Below, in pieces: positions 17,234 through 25,496 of a DNA stretch of 64,000 nucleotides (its first letter is position 1; the number at the start of each line of letters is the position of its first letter). The stretch comes from Bacillota bacterium. GTDB lineage: Bacteria; Bacillota; Clostridia; Lachnospirales; Lachnospiraceae. The notes under the pieces were generated by a model. The model was not told the DNA's origin, searched no databases, and saw only the letters and a program-made list of their open reading frames with translations. The stretch spans positions 1 through 64,000 of the forward strand of contig JAEWMT010000052.1 of assembly GCA_023393095.1 (NCBI GenBank), read 5' to 3'. The position numbers and the translations under genes were made by a program.

Positions 17234-18430
17234 ATGAGCAGAGAGAATTATAAAGTTTTTTCGCCCAGCCGGATAGGAAATCTGACATTAAAAAACAGGT
17301 TGATTAGATCAGCAACCTGTGAATACAAGATGACTGATGATGGTTTTATAACGGATGATATACTGGAAATTTACCGAAAGCTGGCCAAAGGCGGTGTCGG
17401 AATGATCGTCACCGGGCTTATGGCCGTATCCGAGAGCGGAAAAGGAGTGTCCGGTCAGGCGTGTGTATATGATGACTGTTTTATTAATGAAATTTCTAAG
17501 ATTGCTGAAGCGGTACATATAGCAAATAACAAATGTCCTGTTATTGCGCAAATATGTCATGCGGGTCGCCAGCTTACACAAGAAAACAAGGCTGCGGATT
17601 GTGTATGTCCCACTGCAATGTCATCTCCTCTTCTGATTAAAAAAGCCCGCGAATTGTCAATTAAAGAAATTGAGAATATTATTAACGATTTTGCAGATGC
17701 AATTGCAAGAATTAAGCAGGCGGGGTTTGATGGTGTCCAACTTCACGCGGCACATGGATATTTATTAAGCTCCTTCCTTTCACCGTACACGAATCAACGA
17801 ATAGACCACTTTGGTGGATCAGTTAAAAATCGCGCATGTATCATTCGGGAAATCATTATATCAGCGAGAAAAAAGGTTGGCAGTTTCCCTATTATTATAA
17901 AAATAAACTGCGATGATCATGTAGCTGGAGGCATTACAAAAGAGAGCTTTCCCGATTTACTAAGGGAGATCGCTGATACAGGAGTAGACGCAATTGAAGT
18001 CAGTGGCGGCATATGGGATTGTCTGGTACAAACTGAAGAGAAACTTGGCTTTATGCCTGTTCCGTTACCAGAGGCACGTACTCGCATTGATTCTTTCAAA
18101 AAACAATCATACTATTACAGTTATGTTGAAAATCTTGACGTATCTGTTCCGCTGATACTTGTAGGCGGGAATCGAAATATTGAGCGTATGGAAACAATCG
18201 TTAAGGAAGGATATGTTGATTTTCTATCGCTGTCCCGACCATTGATATCCGAACCGGATTTACCTAATCGGTGGCTGAATGGCAACGGCAGTGAAAAGGC
18301 ACACTGTGTTTCCTGCAATGCCTGCCTATTATTCAAAGATGAATTTAGCTGTGCATTGAAAAGGTTACGGCTAAATAAAGATGAATTTGAGACAGGGTTT
18401 GCAAGTGGCTGGAGAGCCAATTTTAGATAA
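17234..18430 (+). CDS. NADH:flavin oxidoreductase, Old Yellow Enzyme family
   Basis: An FMN-dependent TIM-barrel enoate or dienoate reductase of 398 residues. Features include FSPSRIGNLTLKNRLIRSATCEY, QICHAGRQ, the substrate-binding HAAHGYLLSSFLSPYTNQRID, and VGGNRNIERM near the FMN phosphate site. A C-terminal CVSCNAC...C cluster resembles the [4Fe-4S] motif of FadH/BaiCD-type enzymes. The protein then stops, lacking the FAD/NAD domains of those ~650-residue relatives, so an outside electron donor is implied. The ribosome site is AGGAG. It is first in an operon with an SDR reductase and a PadR regulator. Confidence 0.9.
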   Translation: MSRENYKVFSPSRIGNLTLKNRLIRSATCEYKMTDDGFITDDILEIYRKLAKGGVGMIVTGLMAVSESGKGVSGQACVYDDCFINEISKIAEAVHIANNKCPVIAQICHAGRQLTQENKAADCVCPTAMSSPLLIKKARELSIKEIENIINDFADAIARIKQAGFDGVQLHAAHGYLLSSFLSPYTNQRIDHFGGSVKNRACIIREIIISARKKVGSFPIIIKINCDDHVAGGITKESFPDLLREIADTGVDAIEVSGGIWDCLVQTEEKLGFMPVPLPEARTRIDSFKKQSYYYSYVENLDVSVPLILVGGNRNIERMETIVKEGYVDFLSLSRPLISEPDLPNRWLNGNGSEKAHCVSCNACLLFKDEFSCALKRLRLNKDEFETGFASGWRANFR

Positions 18431-18444
18431 GGGGTGAAATATCA

Positions 18445-19443
18445 ATGGAGAAATGCTTTGTGACAGGCGCAAGCGGTCATTTGGGAAATAATCTTATACG
18501 AATGCTATCCAAAACTGGAAAAAAGGTAATAGCAGGAGTCAGGCAACCAGTTACATCGGAAATACTAAAGGGAGTTAACTGCGAGATCGTGTATACCGAC
18601 GTTCTGGACAGGGCCTCCCTTGAAAAGGCAATGCAGGGTGTTGATATTTTATACCATTGTGCGGCTGTTTTCAGGCACTGGGCCCCCGACCCGCAAAATG
18701 AAATAATAAAGGCTAATCTAGATGGAACACGTAATGTATTGGAGACTGCAGCAAAACTTGGCGTCAAGAAAATCATATATGTCAGTTCTATCGTTGCATT
18801 GGACAGAAATACTCAACCAATGAATGAACATGGATGGAACAGTGATTTTTCTAATCCATATAATCACTCAAAAACCGTATCGGAGCAGCTGGCCTGGGAG
18901 ATTGCCGGAAATCTGGATATGTTTATGATAAGCGTTTTACCGGCTGCAATAGTCGGGCCACATATATATGGCAGACTGACACCTACAATGAAGCTTTTGG
19001 ATAGCATTATCAGCAATGCTTCACGAGTTGATATAGGATTTGTACAGAACATCGTTGATGTCCATGACGTTGCGGCAGGGATGATGGAAGCCGCTGATCA
19101 CGGGCATAATGGCAAGCGATACATATTGGGTAATGAAATGTCGATAAGTACAACAAGAATATTCGAAATCGCTCATGAATTATATAATGAAATATTACTG
19201 CCGCCGCTAGCCAAAAAGGAATATCTGCTTCAATACGCAGCAGGAGAGGAAGCCAAGTCACTTGTTACAGGGGAAGAACCTGCGCTTATTCGCCAAAATG
19301 TTGAATTGATGTATGGAGCTGATATAAGGCTTGATATTTCAGCGGCAAGAGCTGATTTGGGCTTTGCGCCTCAATCGCCTGAAAGTGCGGTAAAAGATGC
19401 ACTGATCCACCTTTATTCAAGGCGCAAGGATATGTCATTATAA
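18445..19443 (+). CDS. NAD(P)-dependent epimerase/reductase (extended SDR)
   Basis: 332 residues with the Rossmann motif VTGASGHLGNNLIRML at the N-terminus, the CAAVFRHWAPD region, VSSIVALD, and the catalytic YNHSK (Y-x3-K). This arrangement is closest to dihydroflavonol-4-reductase-like or 3-beta-HSD-like reductases that act on small carbonyl compounds. The substrate is unknown; the OYE neighbour suggests successive reduction of an enone and its ketone. It follows the OYE gene by 14 bases with AGGGGTG as ribosome site. Confidence 0.85.
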   Translation: MEKCFVTGASGHLGNNLIRMLSKTGKKVIAGVRQPVTSEILKGVNCEIVYTDVLDRASLEKAMQGVDILYHCAAVFRHWAPDPQNEIIKANLDGTRNVLETAAKLGVKKIIYVSSIVALDRNTQPMNEHGWNSDFSNPYNHSKTVSEQLAWEIAGNLDMFMISVLPAAIVGPHIYGRLTPTMKLLDSIISNASRVDIGFVQNIVDVHDVAAGMMEAADHGHNGKRYILGNEMSISTTRIFEIAHELYNEILLPPLAKKEYLLQYAAGEEAKSLVTGEEPALIRQNVELMYGADIRLDISAARADLGFAPQSPESAVKDALIHLYSRRKDMSL

Positions 19444-19461
19444 AATTAAGGAGACATGTAG

Positions 19462-20028
19462 ATGCTATCCAAACTATCAAAATTAATCATGGGAATACTC
19501 TGGCAAAAACCGATGAACCCGTATGAGCTGACAAAACTTGTTGACATGAACGTGATTCAGGACTGGTACCCGTTGACTGCGGCTTCGGTTTATATGGCAA
19601 TTAAAAATCTGCAAAGTAAAGAATTGATATGCGGCGAAAGTGTTTTAGAAGGTAAACTGCCTCCGAAAACAATATATGCTCTTACCGGTAAAGGTGAAAA
19701 CGTACTTCTGACGGAGTTGCTGGAAGGACTAAGCTCATACAATCCGGAGGCCAGTGATTTCGGGATCGCTTTGTTTCACATCGGAATCCTAAAACAAGAT
19801 GACGCCCTTGAATATATAAAGCATAGACTTGAAAATCTCGAGGCTTTATATGCAAAGGCCAATAAAAGATTGGAAGACTATACTCCCAAGATTCCGTTTA
19901 ATCTACGTATGATGCTTACTTTGAATGCTTACCGGCTGTCAGCCGAAATCACAATAACAAGAGAATTGATCACAGAAATCGAGAACACAAAGGATTGGGA
20001 TACTTCAATTATCAAGTTCATGGAGTAA
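19462..20028 (+). CDS. PadR-family transcriptional regulator
   Basis: 188 residues: an N-terminal winged helix (LSKLIMGILWQKPMNPYELTKLV, then SVYMAIKNLQSKELICGE and a wing GKLPPKTIYALTGKGE) and a C-terminal helical PadR-type dimer arm. Members usually repress detoxification or catabolic genes and release DNA on binding a ligand. Its place at the end of the OYE-SDR operon suggests it controls that operon through the repeated ATATATTAGTA sites upstream of 17234. Confidence 0.88.
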   Translation: MLSKLSKLIMGILWQKPMNPYELTKLVDMNVIQDWYPLTAASVYMAIKNLQSKELICGESVLEGKLPPKTIYALTGKGENVLLTELLEGLSSYNPEASDFGIALFHIGILKQDDALEYIKHRLENLEALYAKANKRLEDYTPKIPFNLRMMLTLNAYRLSAEITITRELITEIENTKDWDTSIIKFME

Positions 20029-20125
20029 ATTTTCCGTCTATGGAATTATAAAACCTATGAGAATTCCTAGAAATGTATTTACCCTTTGTTGCCGCCGTAT
20101 ACCGAACGGTATGTACGTGCGGTGT

Positions 20126-20164
20126 GGGAGGTCGGCTAATCAAATAATGGTTAGCCTCCTACCC
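20126..20164. terminator. Hairpin between converging padR and serS
   Basis: GGGAGG..GGCTAA pairs with TTAGCC..CCTACCC across an 11-base loop, between the two 3' ends. There is no clear T-run on either strand, so it is a weak bidirectional terminator candidate. Confidence 0.4.
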
Positions 20165-20183
20165 GATAACTTAAAAATAGTAT

Positions 20184-21461
20184 TTATTTTATCATTGACT
20201 GACCACCCATATAAGGCTGAAGTGCAACCGGTATATTCACAGAGCCATCCGCATTAAGATTATTCTCTAAGAAAGCAATTAACATTCTCGGAGGAGCAAC
20301 TACGGTATTATTCAAAGTATGAGCAAAATATTTGCCGTCATCACCGACAACACGAATCTTTAAGCGACGAGCTTGAGCGTCTCCTAAGTTAGAACAGCTA
20401 CCTACTTCGAAATATTTCTTCTGTCTGGGGGACCAGGCCTCTACATCTACGGATTTTACCTTAAGATCGGCAAGATCTCCGGAACAGCATTCTAGGGTTC
20501 TTACGGGGATATCCAGAGAACGGAATAAATCTACTGTATTTTGCCACAGTTTGCCATACCACATCATACTGTCTTCGGGCTTACATACAACAATCATTTC
20601 CTGTTTTTCAAACTGATGGATACGGTAAACGCCTCTTTCCTCTAAGCCATGTGCTCCCTTTTCCTTTCTAAAGCAAGGAGAATAGCTGGTTAAGGTCTTG
20701 GGCAGCTCTTCTGACGGAATAATCGTATCAATGAATTTACCAATCATAGAATGCTCACTTGTTCCAATCAGGTATAAATCTTCTCCCTCTATTTTATACA
20801 TCATGGCATCCATTTCAGCGAAACTCATAACACCGGTTACAACTTCACTTCGGATCATGAAAGGTGGGATACAATAGGTGAAGCCTCTATTAATCATAAA
20901 ATCTCTTGCATAGGAGATGACGGCGGAATGAAGTCTTGCGATGTCACCCATTAAGTAGTAGAAGCCGTTGCCAGCAACCTTTCTGGCACTATCAAGATCA
21001 ATTCCATTTAATTTTTCCATGATGTCCGTATGATAAGGTATTTCAAATTCAGGAACCACAGGATCGCCATAACGCTGCACTTCTACATTTTGACTGTCAT
21101 CCTTACCAATGGGAACGCTAGGATCAATAATATTCGGAATTGTCATCATAATCTTTTTAATTTTTTCCTGAAGCTCGGATTCCTTTGCCTCAAGTTCAGC
21201 AAGACGTTCGGAATCAGCAGTCACCTTTTTCTTCATTTCCTCTACTTCTTCTTTTTTGCCCTGACTCATCAGAGCACCGATCTGTTTGGAAAACTTATTT
21301 CTCTCGAATCTTAAATTATCAGCTTCCTGCTTTGCATTTCTGCTTTCTACATCAAGTTCAATCACCTCATCAACCAAGGGAAGCTTATTATCCTGAAATT
21401 TGTTTCTGATATTCTGTTTTACAATCTCAGGATTTTCTCGTACAAATTTTAAATCTAACAT
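20184..21461 (-). CDS. serS: Serine--tRNA ligase
   Basis: A 425-residue class II aminoacyl-tRNA synthetase that charges tRNA-Ser (and tRNA-Sec) with serine. The N-terminal ~110 residues form the long antiparallel coiled-coil arm that contacts the tRNA. Motif 2 is seen in SPCFRKEKGAHGLEERGVYRIHQFEKQEM, the serine site in LIGTSEHSMIG, and motif 3 in NNTVVAPPRMLIAFLENN. The start MLDLKFVREN is chosen because GGAGG precedes it; an in-frame ATG four codons upstream lacks one. Expression is controlled by the T-box leader at 21571-21950. Confidence 0.97.
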   Translation of the reverse strand: MLDLKFVRENPEIVKQNIRNKFQDNKLPLVDEVIELDVESRNAKQEADNLRFERNKFSKQIGALMSQGKKEEVEEMKKKVTADSERLAELEAKESELQEKIKKIMMTIPNIIDPSVPIGKDDSQNVEVQRYGDPVVPEFEIPYHTDIMEKLNGIDLDSARKVAGNGFYYLMGDIARLHSAVISYARDFMINRGFTYCIPPFMIRSEVVTGVMSFAEMDAMMYKIEGEDLYLIGTSEHSMIGKFIDTIIPSEELPKTLTSYSPCFRKEKGAHGLEERGVYRIHQFEKQEMIVVCKPEDSMMWYGKLWQNTVDLFRSLDIPVRTLECCSGDLADLKVKSVDVEAWSPRQKKYFEVGSCSNLGDAQARRLKIRVVGDDGKYFAHTLNNTVVAPPRMLIAFLENNLNADGSVNIPVALQPYMGGQSMIK

Positions 21462-21570
21462 ATTTTCCTCCATTCTGCAGCTGATTAAGCATGCATTTCA
21501 TTGTTAAATGAATTTATATTTTATATCTTATAAAAGTAGATAATGGCTGATATACATTAAAAATTGCATA

Positions 21571-21950
21571 AAAAAATCCTTTCAGCCCATTATCAAAACC
21601 ATGGGACGAAAGGAATCCGCGTTGCCACCCAAATTGTCAGATTTATAAACCTGACCACTCAATTGTACGATAGAGGGTACAAACCTTCCGATTCTTCACC
21701 GGCAGCTCCAAAAGTGGAAAGATTTAATCTTTCACCGGTTCACACCAACCACCGGCTCTCTGAAGAAATTAATAAATCGTAGCTTTTATCATCGCTGTAA
21801 TTATTGATATCATGAGATACAGAACCAAGAATGTACTGCACGTATTCTCTACGCCCGAGTGGGTTAAGAAGTAATATGAGTCCTCTCTGCGAGGTATGCA
21901 TTCTTCAGGGCGTATTTATAATTTCATAGGCCGCAATTTCTTATGAGATT
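21571..21950 (-). promoter_or_regulatory. T-box riboswitch leader of serS
   Basis: On the minus strand the conserved T-box appears as GGGTGGCAACGCG (near 21622-21634), which base-pairs with the uncharged tRNA acceptor end. Directly after it is a terminator with a long stem (TCCTTTCGTCCCAT against ATGGGCTGAAAGGA, about 21577-21617) and a T7 run. The AGAGAG...GGTTGGTG segment marks the stem II/III region. AAGAAATT and AATTTCTT can close Stem I. The gene predicts serine specificity; I could not place the specifier codon with confidence. Confidence 0.9.
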
Positions 21951-22002
21951 ATAGATTGACTACCTGATTGTATTCCGAGAATTCTTGTATCTATTGTAGT
22001 TA

Positions 22003-22031
22003 ATTATATAACCAATTATTCTGATTATCAA
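22003..22031 (-). promoter_or_regulatory. serS promoter
   Basis: On the minus strand TTGATA and TATAAT are separated by 17 bases, about 50 bases before the T-box Stem I. Confidence 0.75.
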
Positions 22032-22187
22032 GTAAAATTTGTTGTATGAGAGATACATGAAATATACTGGTTGAATGATCATTGTCTTTTTACCGAGGTT
22101 AATAGAAAGGTCAGCTTCGGAATATCCTTTGTGGCTGTCAGTTTAAAATCGACCATCATATTCTGTGCTATATATTTTAAATACCGA

Positions 22188-22243
22188 TTGACATATCGTT
22201 CCATGTCTGTTATTATATATTTACCAACCAGTTGGTAGGTAAA
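22188..22243 (+). promoter_or_regulatory. tetR-type promoter with overlapping operator
   Basis: TTGACA (22188) and TATTAT (22211) are 17 bases apart. Immediately downstream, 22220-22243 is a near-perfect palindrome built on ACCAACC and GGTAGGT, placed to block transcription. A related site recurs at 22882, which supports it as the TetR operator. Confidence 0.7.
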
Positions 22244-22262
22244 TATCAACCGAGGTGAGAGC

Positions 22263-22856
22263 ATGGGACAAGGAGCAGTTACAAAAGATAAAATCTTAAA
22301 GGCCGCATTAAAAATATTTTCCCAATATGGCTTTGAAGGTGCCCGTATGGAGAAAATAGCCGCTGAAGTAGGCATTAATAAGGCATCTCTTTATTTTCAT
22401 TTTAAAAGTAAGGAGATCATATTCCGAGAATTGTTTCAGGACATTATTGGTAAATATCAGACAAAGCTTCAATCTATTATTGAACAATCAAAGGGCTTTT
22501 CAAGCAAAGAGCGTTTAATTAGAATTTATCAGGATTATCTTAAGTATCACTGGAATAATACTGAAATGGATTTTTGGAATATGATATATTATTTTCCTCC
22601 TCAGATGATGAAAGACGAGATACTTCAGATAACTATAGTGAACAATGAAACTTTTATCGCTGATCTAATTATGATAATGGAGGAAGGTATTCAAAAGAAA
22701 GAGTTAAAGCCTCTGGTAGCCCAAAGTATGGCTAAATCATATTATTACCTCTTAACCTGCATAAGTTTATCCACTGATTTAATGAGCTTAGAGCAAGGTA
22801 TTGCGGATATGGATCGTTCGTTTGAAGTATTGTGGGACGGAATAAAGGGTATGTAA
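22263..22856 (+). CDS. TetR/AcrR-family transcriptional regulator
   Basis: 197 residues. The N-terminal HTH (KDKILKAALKIFSQYGFEGARMEKIAAEVGINKASLYFHFKSKEIIF) is a classic TetR DNA-binding domain, followed by a helical ligand-binding and dimer domain. GAGGTGA lies four bases before the ATG. The operator overlapping its own promoter implies autorepression, and the matching site upstream of the aldo/keto reductases suggests they are the target. The inducer is unknown. Confidence 0.9.
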   Translation: MGQGAVTKDKILKAALKIFSQYGFEGARMEKIAAEVGINKASLYFHFKSKEIIFRELFQDIIGKYQTKLQSIIEQSKGFSSKERLIRIYQDYLKYHWNNTEMDFWNMIYYFPPQMMKDEILQITIVNNETFIADLIMIMEEGIQKKELKPLVAQSMAKSYYYLLTCISLSTDLMSLEQGIADMDRSFEVLWDGIKGM

Positions 22857-22880
22857 ATGCCTTTTATTTTTGGTACATAA

Positions 22881-22909
22881 TTCAACCAAACGGTAGGTAG
22901 ATGTATAAG
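22881..22909 (+). promoter_or_regulatory. Likely promoter and second TetR operator before the AKR pair
   Basis: CAACCAAACGGTAGGTAG resembles the palindrome at 22220-22243. It lies between a weak -35 (TTCAAC) and a -10 (TATAAG) spaced 17 bases apart. Confidence 0.5.
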
Positions 22910-22987
22910 TAGGTCAATTAAATAGACATAACTCTCAAACAGTAGTTAATAGATAAAAATTTATTTAATCACAAGGAGGAATGAAGT

Positions 22988-23974
22988 ATGGAGAAAAGGG
23001 TATTAGGAAGATCGGGTATACAGGTAAGTCCTATGGGTCTAGGTTGTTGGGCTATTGGTGGTCAATTTTATGAGGACAATAAAATTGACGGTTATGGGAA
23101 TACGGATGATAAAGAATCCATCGCAGCTGTTCATGCTGCTATTGATCTCGGAATTAACTTTATTGACACATCAGATTCATACGGTATCGGACATAGTGAA
23201 GAATTACTTGGGGAGGCATTGGCCGGACGCAGGGATCAGGTAATAATTGCTACAAAATTTGGCCACTTCGGAAGCGAGGCAACCAAGACCATACAGGGTT
23301 ATTGCGTTGATCCGAGTTATATTGAAAGAGCCTGTGATGCATCCTTACGTCGTTTGAAGACGGACTATCTTGATTTGTATCAGTTACATGTATGGGAAAT
23401 CGGCCTTTCTGAAATTGATTCAGTGACCGATACACTGGACCGATTAGTATCAAAGGGTAAGATCAGAACCTATGCTTGGAGTACTGATTTGATTGGGGGT
23501 GCAAAAATATTTTCAGAAAAAGAAAATTGTAGTGCTATTAATCATGCACTTAATGTTTTTGAAGATTCAGATGAAATGCTTCGTTTGTGTGAAGAAAGGA
23601 ATCTTGCAAGTATTAATCGCAGCCCCCTTGCCATGGGATTGCTAAGCGGTAAATTTAACAGAAACACCATTATCTCAAAAGATGATGTTAGAGGAGCCGG
23701 TCATTCATGGGTATCCTATTTTAGAGATGGTAAACCAAGCGAGGATGCTTTAAACAAATTAGATGCAATCCGTGATGTTTTAACTAGCGGTGGAAGAACG
23801 CTTGTGCAAGGTTCACTTGCTTGGAATTGGGCAAAGAGTAATAGGACTATTCCGATTCCTGGTTTTAAATCAGTGGCACAGGTTACGGAGAATGCTAAGG
23901 CGATGGAATTTGGACCACTTACACAGGGCCAGATGCAGCAAATTGATCAGATTTTAGGTAGCCTTAAGAAATAA
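22988..23974 (+). CDS. Aldo/keto reductase, copy 1
   Basis: A 328-residue (beta/alpha)8 NAD(P)H oxidoreductase. The catalytic tetrad is visible: Asp in FIDTSDSYG, Tyr in the same motif, Lys in VIATKFGHFG and His in LYQLHVWE. The cofactor end shows IPIPGFKSVAQVTENAKA. It is nearly identical to the next gene, so the pair is a recent tandem duplication. This copy carries Asn at two places where copy 2 has Ile (SINRSPLAMG and LAWNWAKS), each from one T-to-A change at a core position, and may be less stable. The ribosome site is AAGGAGG. Confidence 0.9.
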   Translation: MEKRVLGRSGIQVSPMGLGCWAIGGQFYEDNKIDGYGNTDDKESIAAVHAAIDLGINFIDTSDSYGIGHSEELLGEALAGRRDQVIIATKFGHFGSEATKTIQGYCVDPSYIERACDASLRRLKTDYLDLYQLHVWEIGLSEIDSVTDTLDRLVSKGKIRTYAWSTDLIGGAKIFSEKENCSAINHALNVFEDSDEMLRLCEERNLASINRSPLAMGLLSGKFNRNTIISKDDVRGAGHSWVSYFRDGKPSEDALNKLDAIRDVLTSGGRTLVQGSLAWNWAKSNRTIPIPGFKSVAQVTENAKAMEFGPLTQGQMQQIDQILGSLKK

Positions 23975-24085
23975 TATATCATTAGCGAAATAAGTGAGTA
24001 ATTTTATAAAAACTGAATCTGGAAGCAAAAGAATAAGGAATTAGAGATTCCGAGAAGATATTATAATCACAAGGAGGAATTTAGT

Positions 24086-25072
24086 ATGGAGAAAAGAGTA
24101 TTAGGAAGATCGGGTATACAGGTAAGTCCTATGGGATTAGGCTGTTGGGCAATAGGTGGTCAATTTTATATGGACAATATCATTGATGGCTATGGGAATA
24201 CGGACGATAAAGAATCTATTGCGGCTGTTCATGCTGCTCTTGATCTCGGAATAAACTTTATCGACACATCAGATGCGTACGGTATCGGACACAGTGAAGA
24301 AGTCCTTGGAGAAGCCTTGGCAGGACGTAGGAATCAGGTAGTTATTGCTACAAAGTTTGGTTACCTTGGAAATGAGGCAACGAAGACCTTACAAGGTTAT
24401 TGCCTGGATCCGAATTATATTGAGAGAGCCTGTGATGCATCCTTACGTCGTTTAAAGATAGACTATATCGATTTGTATCAGTTACATGTATGGGAAATCG
24501 GCCTTTCTGAAATTGATTCAGTGACCGATACACTGGATCGATTAGTATCTAAGGGTAAGATCAGAACCTATGCCTGGAGTACTGATTTGATTGGCGGCGC
24601 AAAAATATTTTCAGAGAAAGAAAATTGTAGTGCTATTAATTATGCACTTAATGTTTTTGAAGGTTCAGAGGAGATGCTTCGTTTATGTGAAGAAAGGAAT
24701 CTTGCCAGTATTATTCGCAGCCCTCTTGCCATGGGATTGCTAAGCGGTAAATTTAACAGAAACACCACTATTTCAAAAGATGATGTAAGAGGAGCTGGTC
24801 ATTCATGGGTAACCTTCTTTAAAGATGGTAAACCGAGCGATGTAGCTTTAAACAAATTAGAAGCAGTCCGTGATGTGTTAACTAGTGGTGGAAGAACGCT
24901 TGTGCAAGGTTCACTTGCTTGGATTTGGGCAAAGAGTAATGCGACTATCCCGATTCCTGGTTTTAAATCAGTGGCACAGGTTACGGAGAATGCTAAGGCG
25001 ATGGAATTTGGACCACTTACACAGAGTCAGATACAGCAAATTGATCAGATTTTAGGTAGCCTTCAGAAGTAA
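24086..25072 (+). CDS. Aldo/keto reductase, copy 2
   Basis: A 328-residue twin of the preceding reductase, with the same tetrad (FIDTSDAYG, VIATKFGYLG, LYQLHVWE) and the same leader (TCACAAGGAGGAAT) before the ATG. It keeps the usual hydrophobic residues at SIIRSPLAMG and LAWIWAKS and looks like the fully functional copy. Most differences between the copies are silent or conservative. The 111-base spacer has no terminator, so both are probably on one TetR-controlled transcript. The substrate, probably an aldehyde or sugar-like carbonyl, is unknown. Confidence 0.9.
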   Translation: MEKRVLGRSGIQVSPMGLGCWAIGGQFYMDNIIDGYGNTDDKESIAAVHAALDLGINFIDTSDAYGIGHSEEVLGEALAGRRNQVVIATKFGYLGNEATKTLQGYCLDPNYIERACDASLRRLKIDYIDLYQLHVWEIGLSEIDSVTDTLDRLVSKGKIRTYAWSTDLIGGAKIFSEKENCSAINYALNVFEGSEEMLRLCEERNLASIIRSPLAMGLLSGKFNRNTTISKDDVRGAGHSWVTFFKDGKPSDVALNKLEAVRDVLTSGGRTLVQGSLAWIWAKSNATIPIPGFKSVAQVTENAKAMEFGPLTQSQIQQIDQILGSLQK

Positions 25073-25107
25073 CATATATTTCTATTGATATTACAATACC
25101 CCTATAG

Positions 25108-25159
25108 AATAAGGGATAAATGCAAATACCAACCAAGTAGATTGCATTTATCCCTTATT
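25108..25159 (+). terminator. Terminator after the aldo/keto reductase pair
   Basis: AATAAGGGATAAATGCAAAT pairs perfectly with ATTTGCATTTATCCCTTATT-type bases (19-20 bp stem) across a loop of about 13 bases. It separates the AKR operon from the hydrogenase operon. Confidence 0.7.
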
Positions 25160-25351
25160 ACTATACTATATTTTTTATGAATTAATATATTTTCTTTTTT
25201 TTGCCTATTTTCTTTATGTTAATAACAACCTGATTATGATAAATAAGACTATGGAATATACAAATATAATTTACAAGAAATTGTTAATATAACAGCAAAA
25301 ATAAGGATTAATTTGTGCATTTTTTCAAAATTGTTTAATATATATCAATTC

Positions 25352-25379
25352 TTGACAATGTAAGTAAGAATGTTATAAT
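25352..25379 (+). promoter_or_regulatory. Promoter of the ech-hyp operon
   Basis: TTGACA and TATAAT are 16 bases apart. About 110 bases of leader follow, in which TCACCTTT and AAAGGTGA can form a stem before the echA ribosome site. Confidence 0.7.
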
Positions 25380-25496
25380 GAACAAGGATTGATCAATGAT
25401 GCACTGGGGTATTATGGTTATCACCTTTAGCTTAATTGGTTAATTTTTTGCCTGTAAAAGGTGAAATGAATAAAACTTAGACAAGGTGACAAAATT

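Noticed and set aside
22079..22375. A minus-strand frame overlapping the start of the TetR gene
   Set aside because: It runs across the promoter and operator and the HTH codons of the TetR gene and has no ribosome site.
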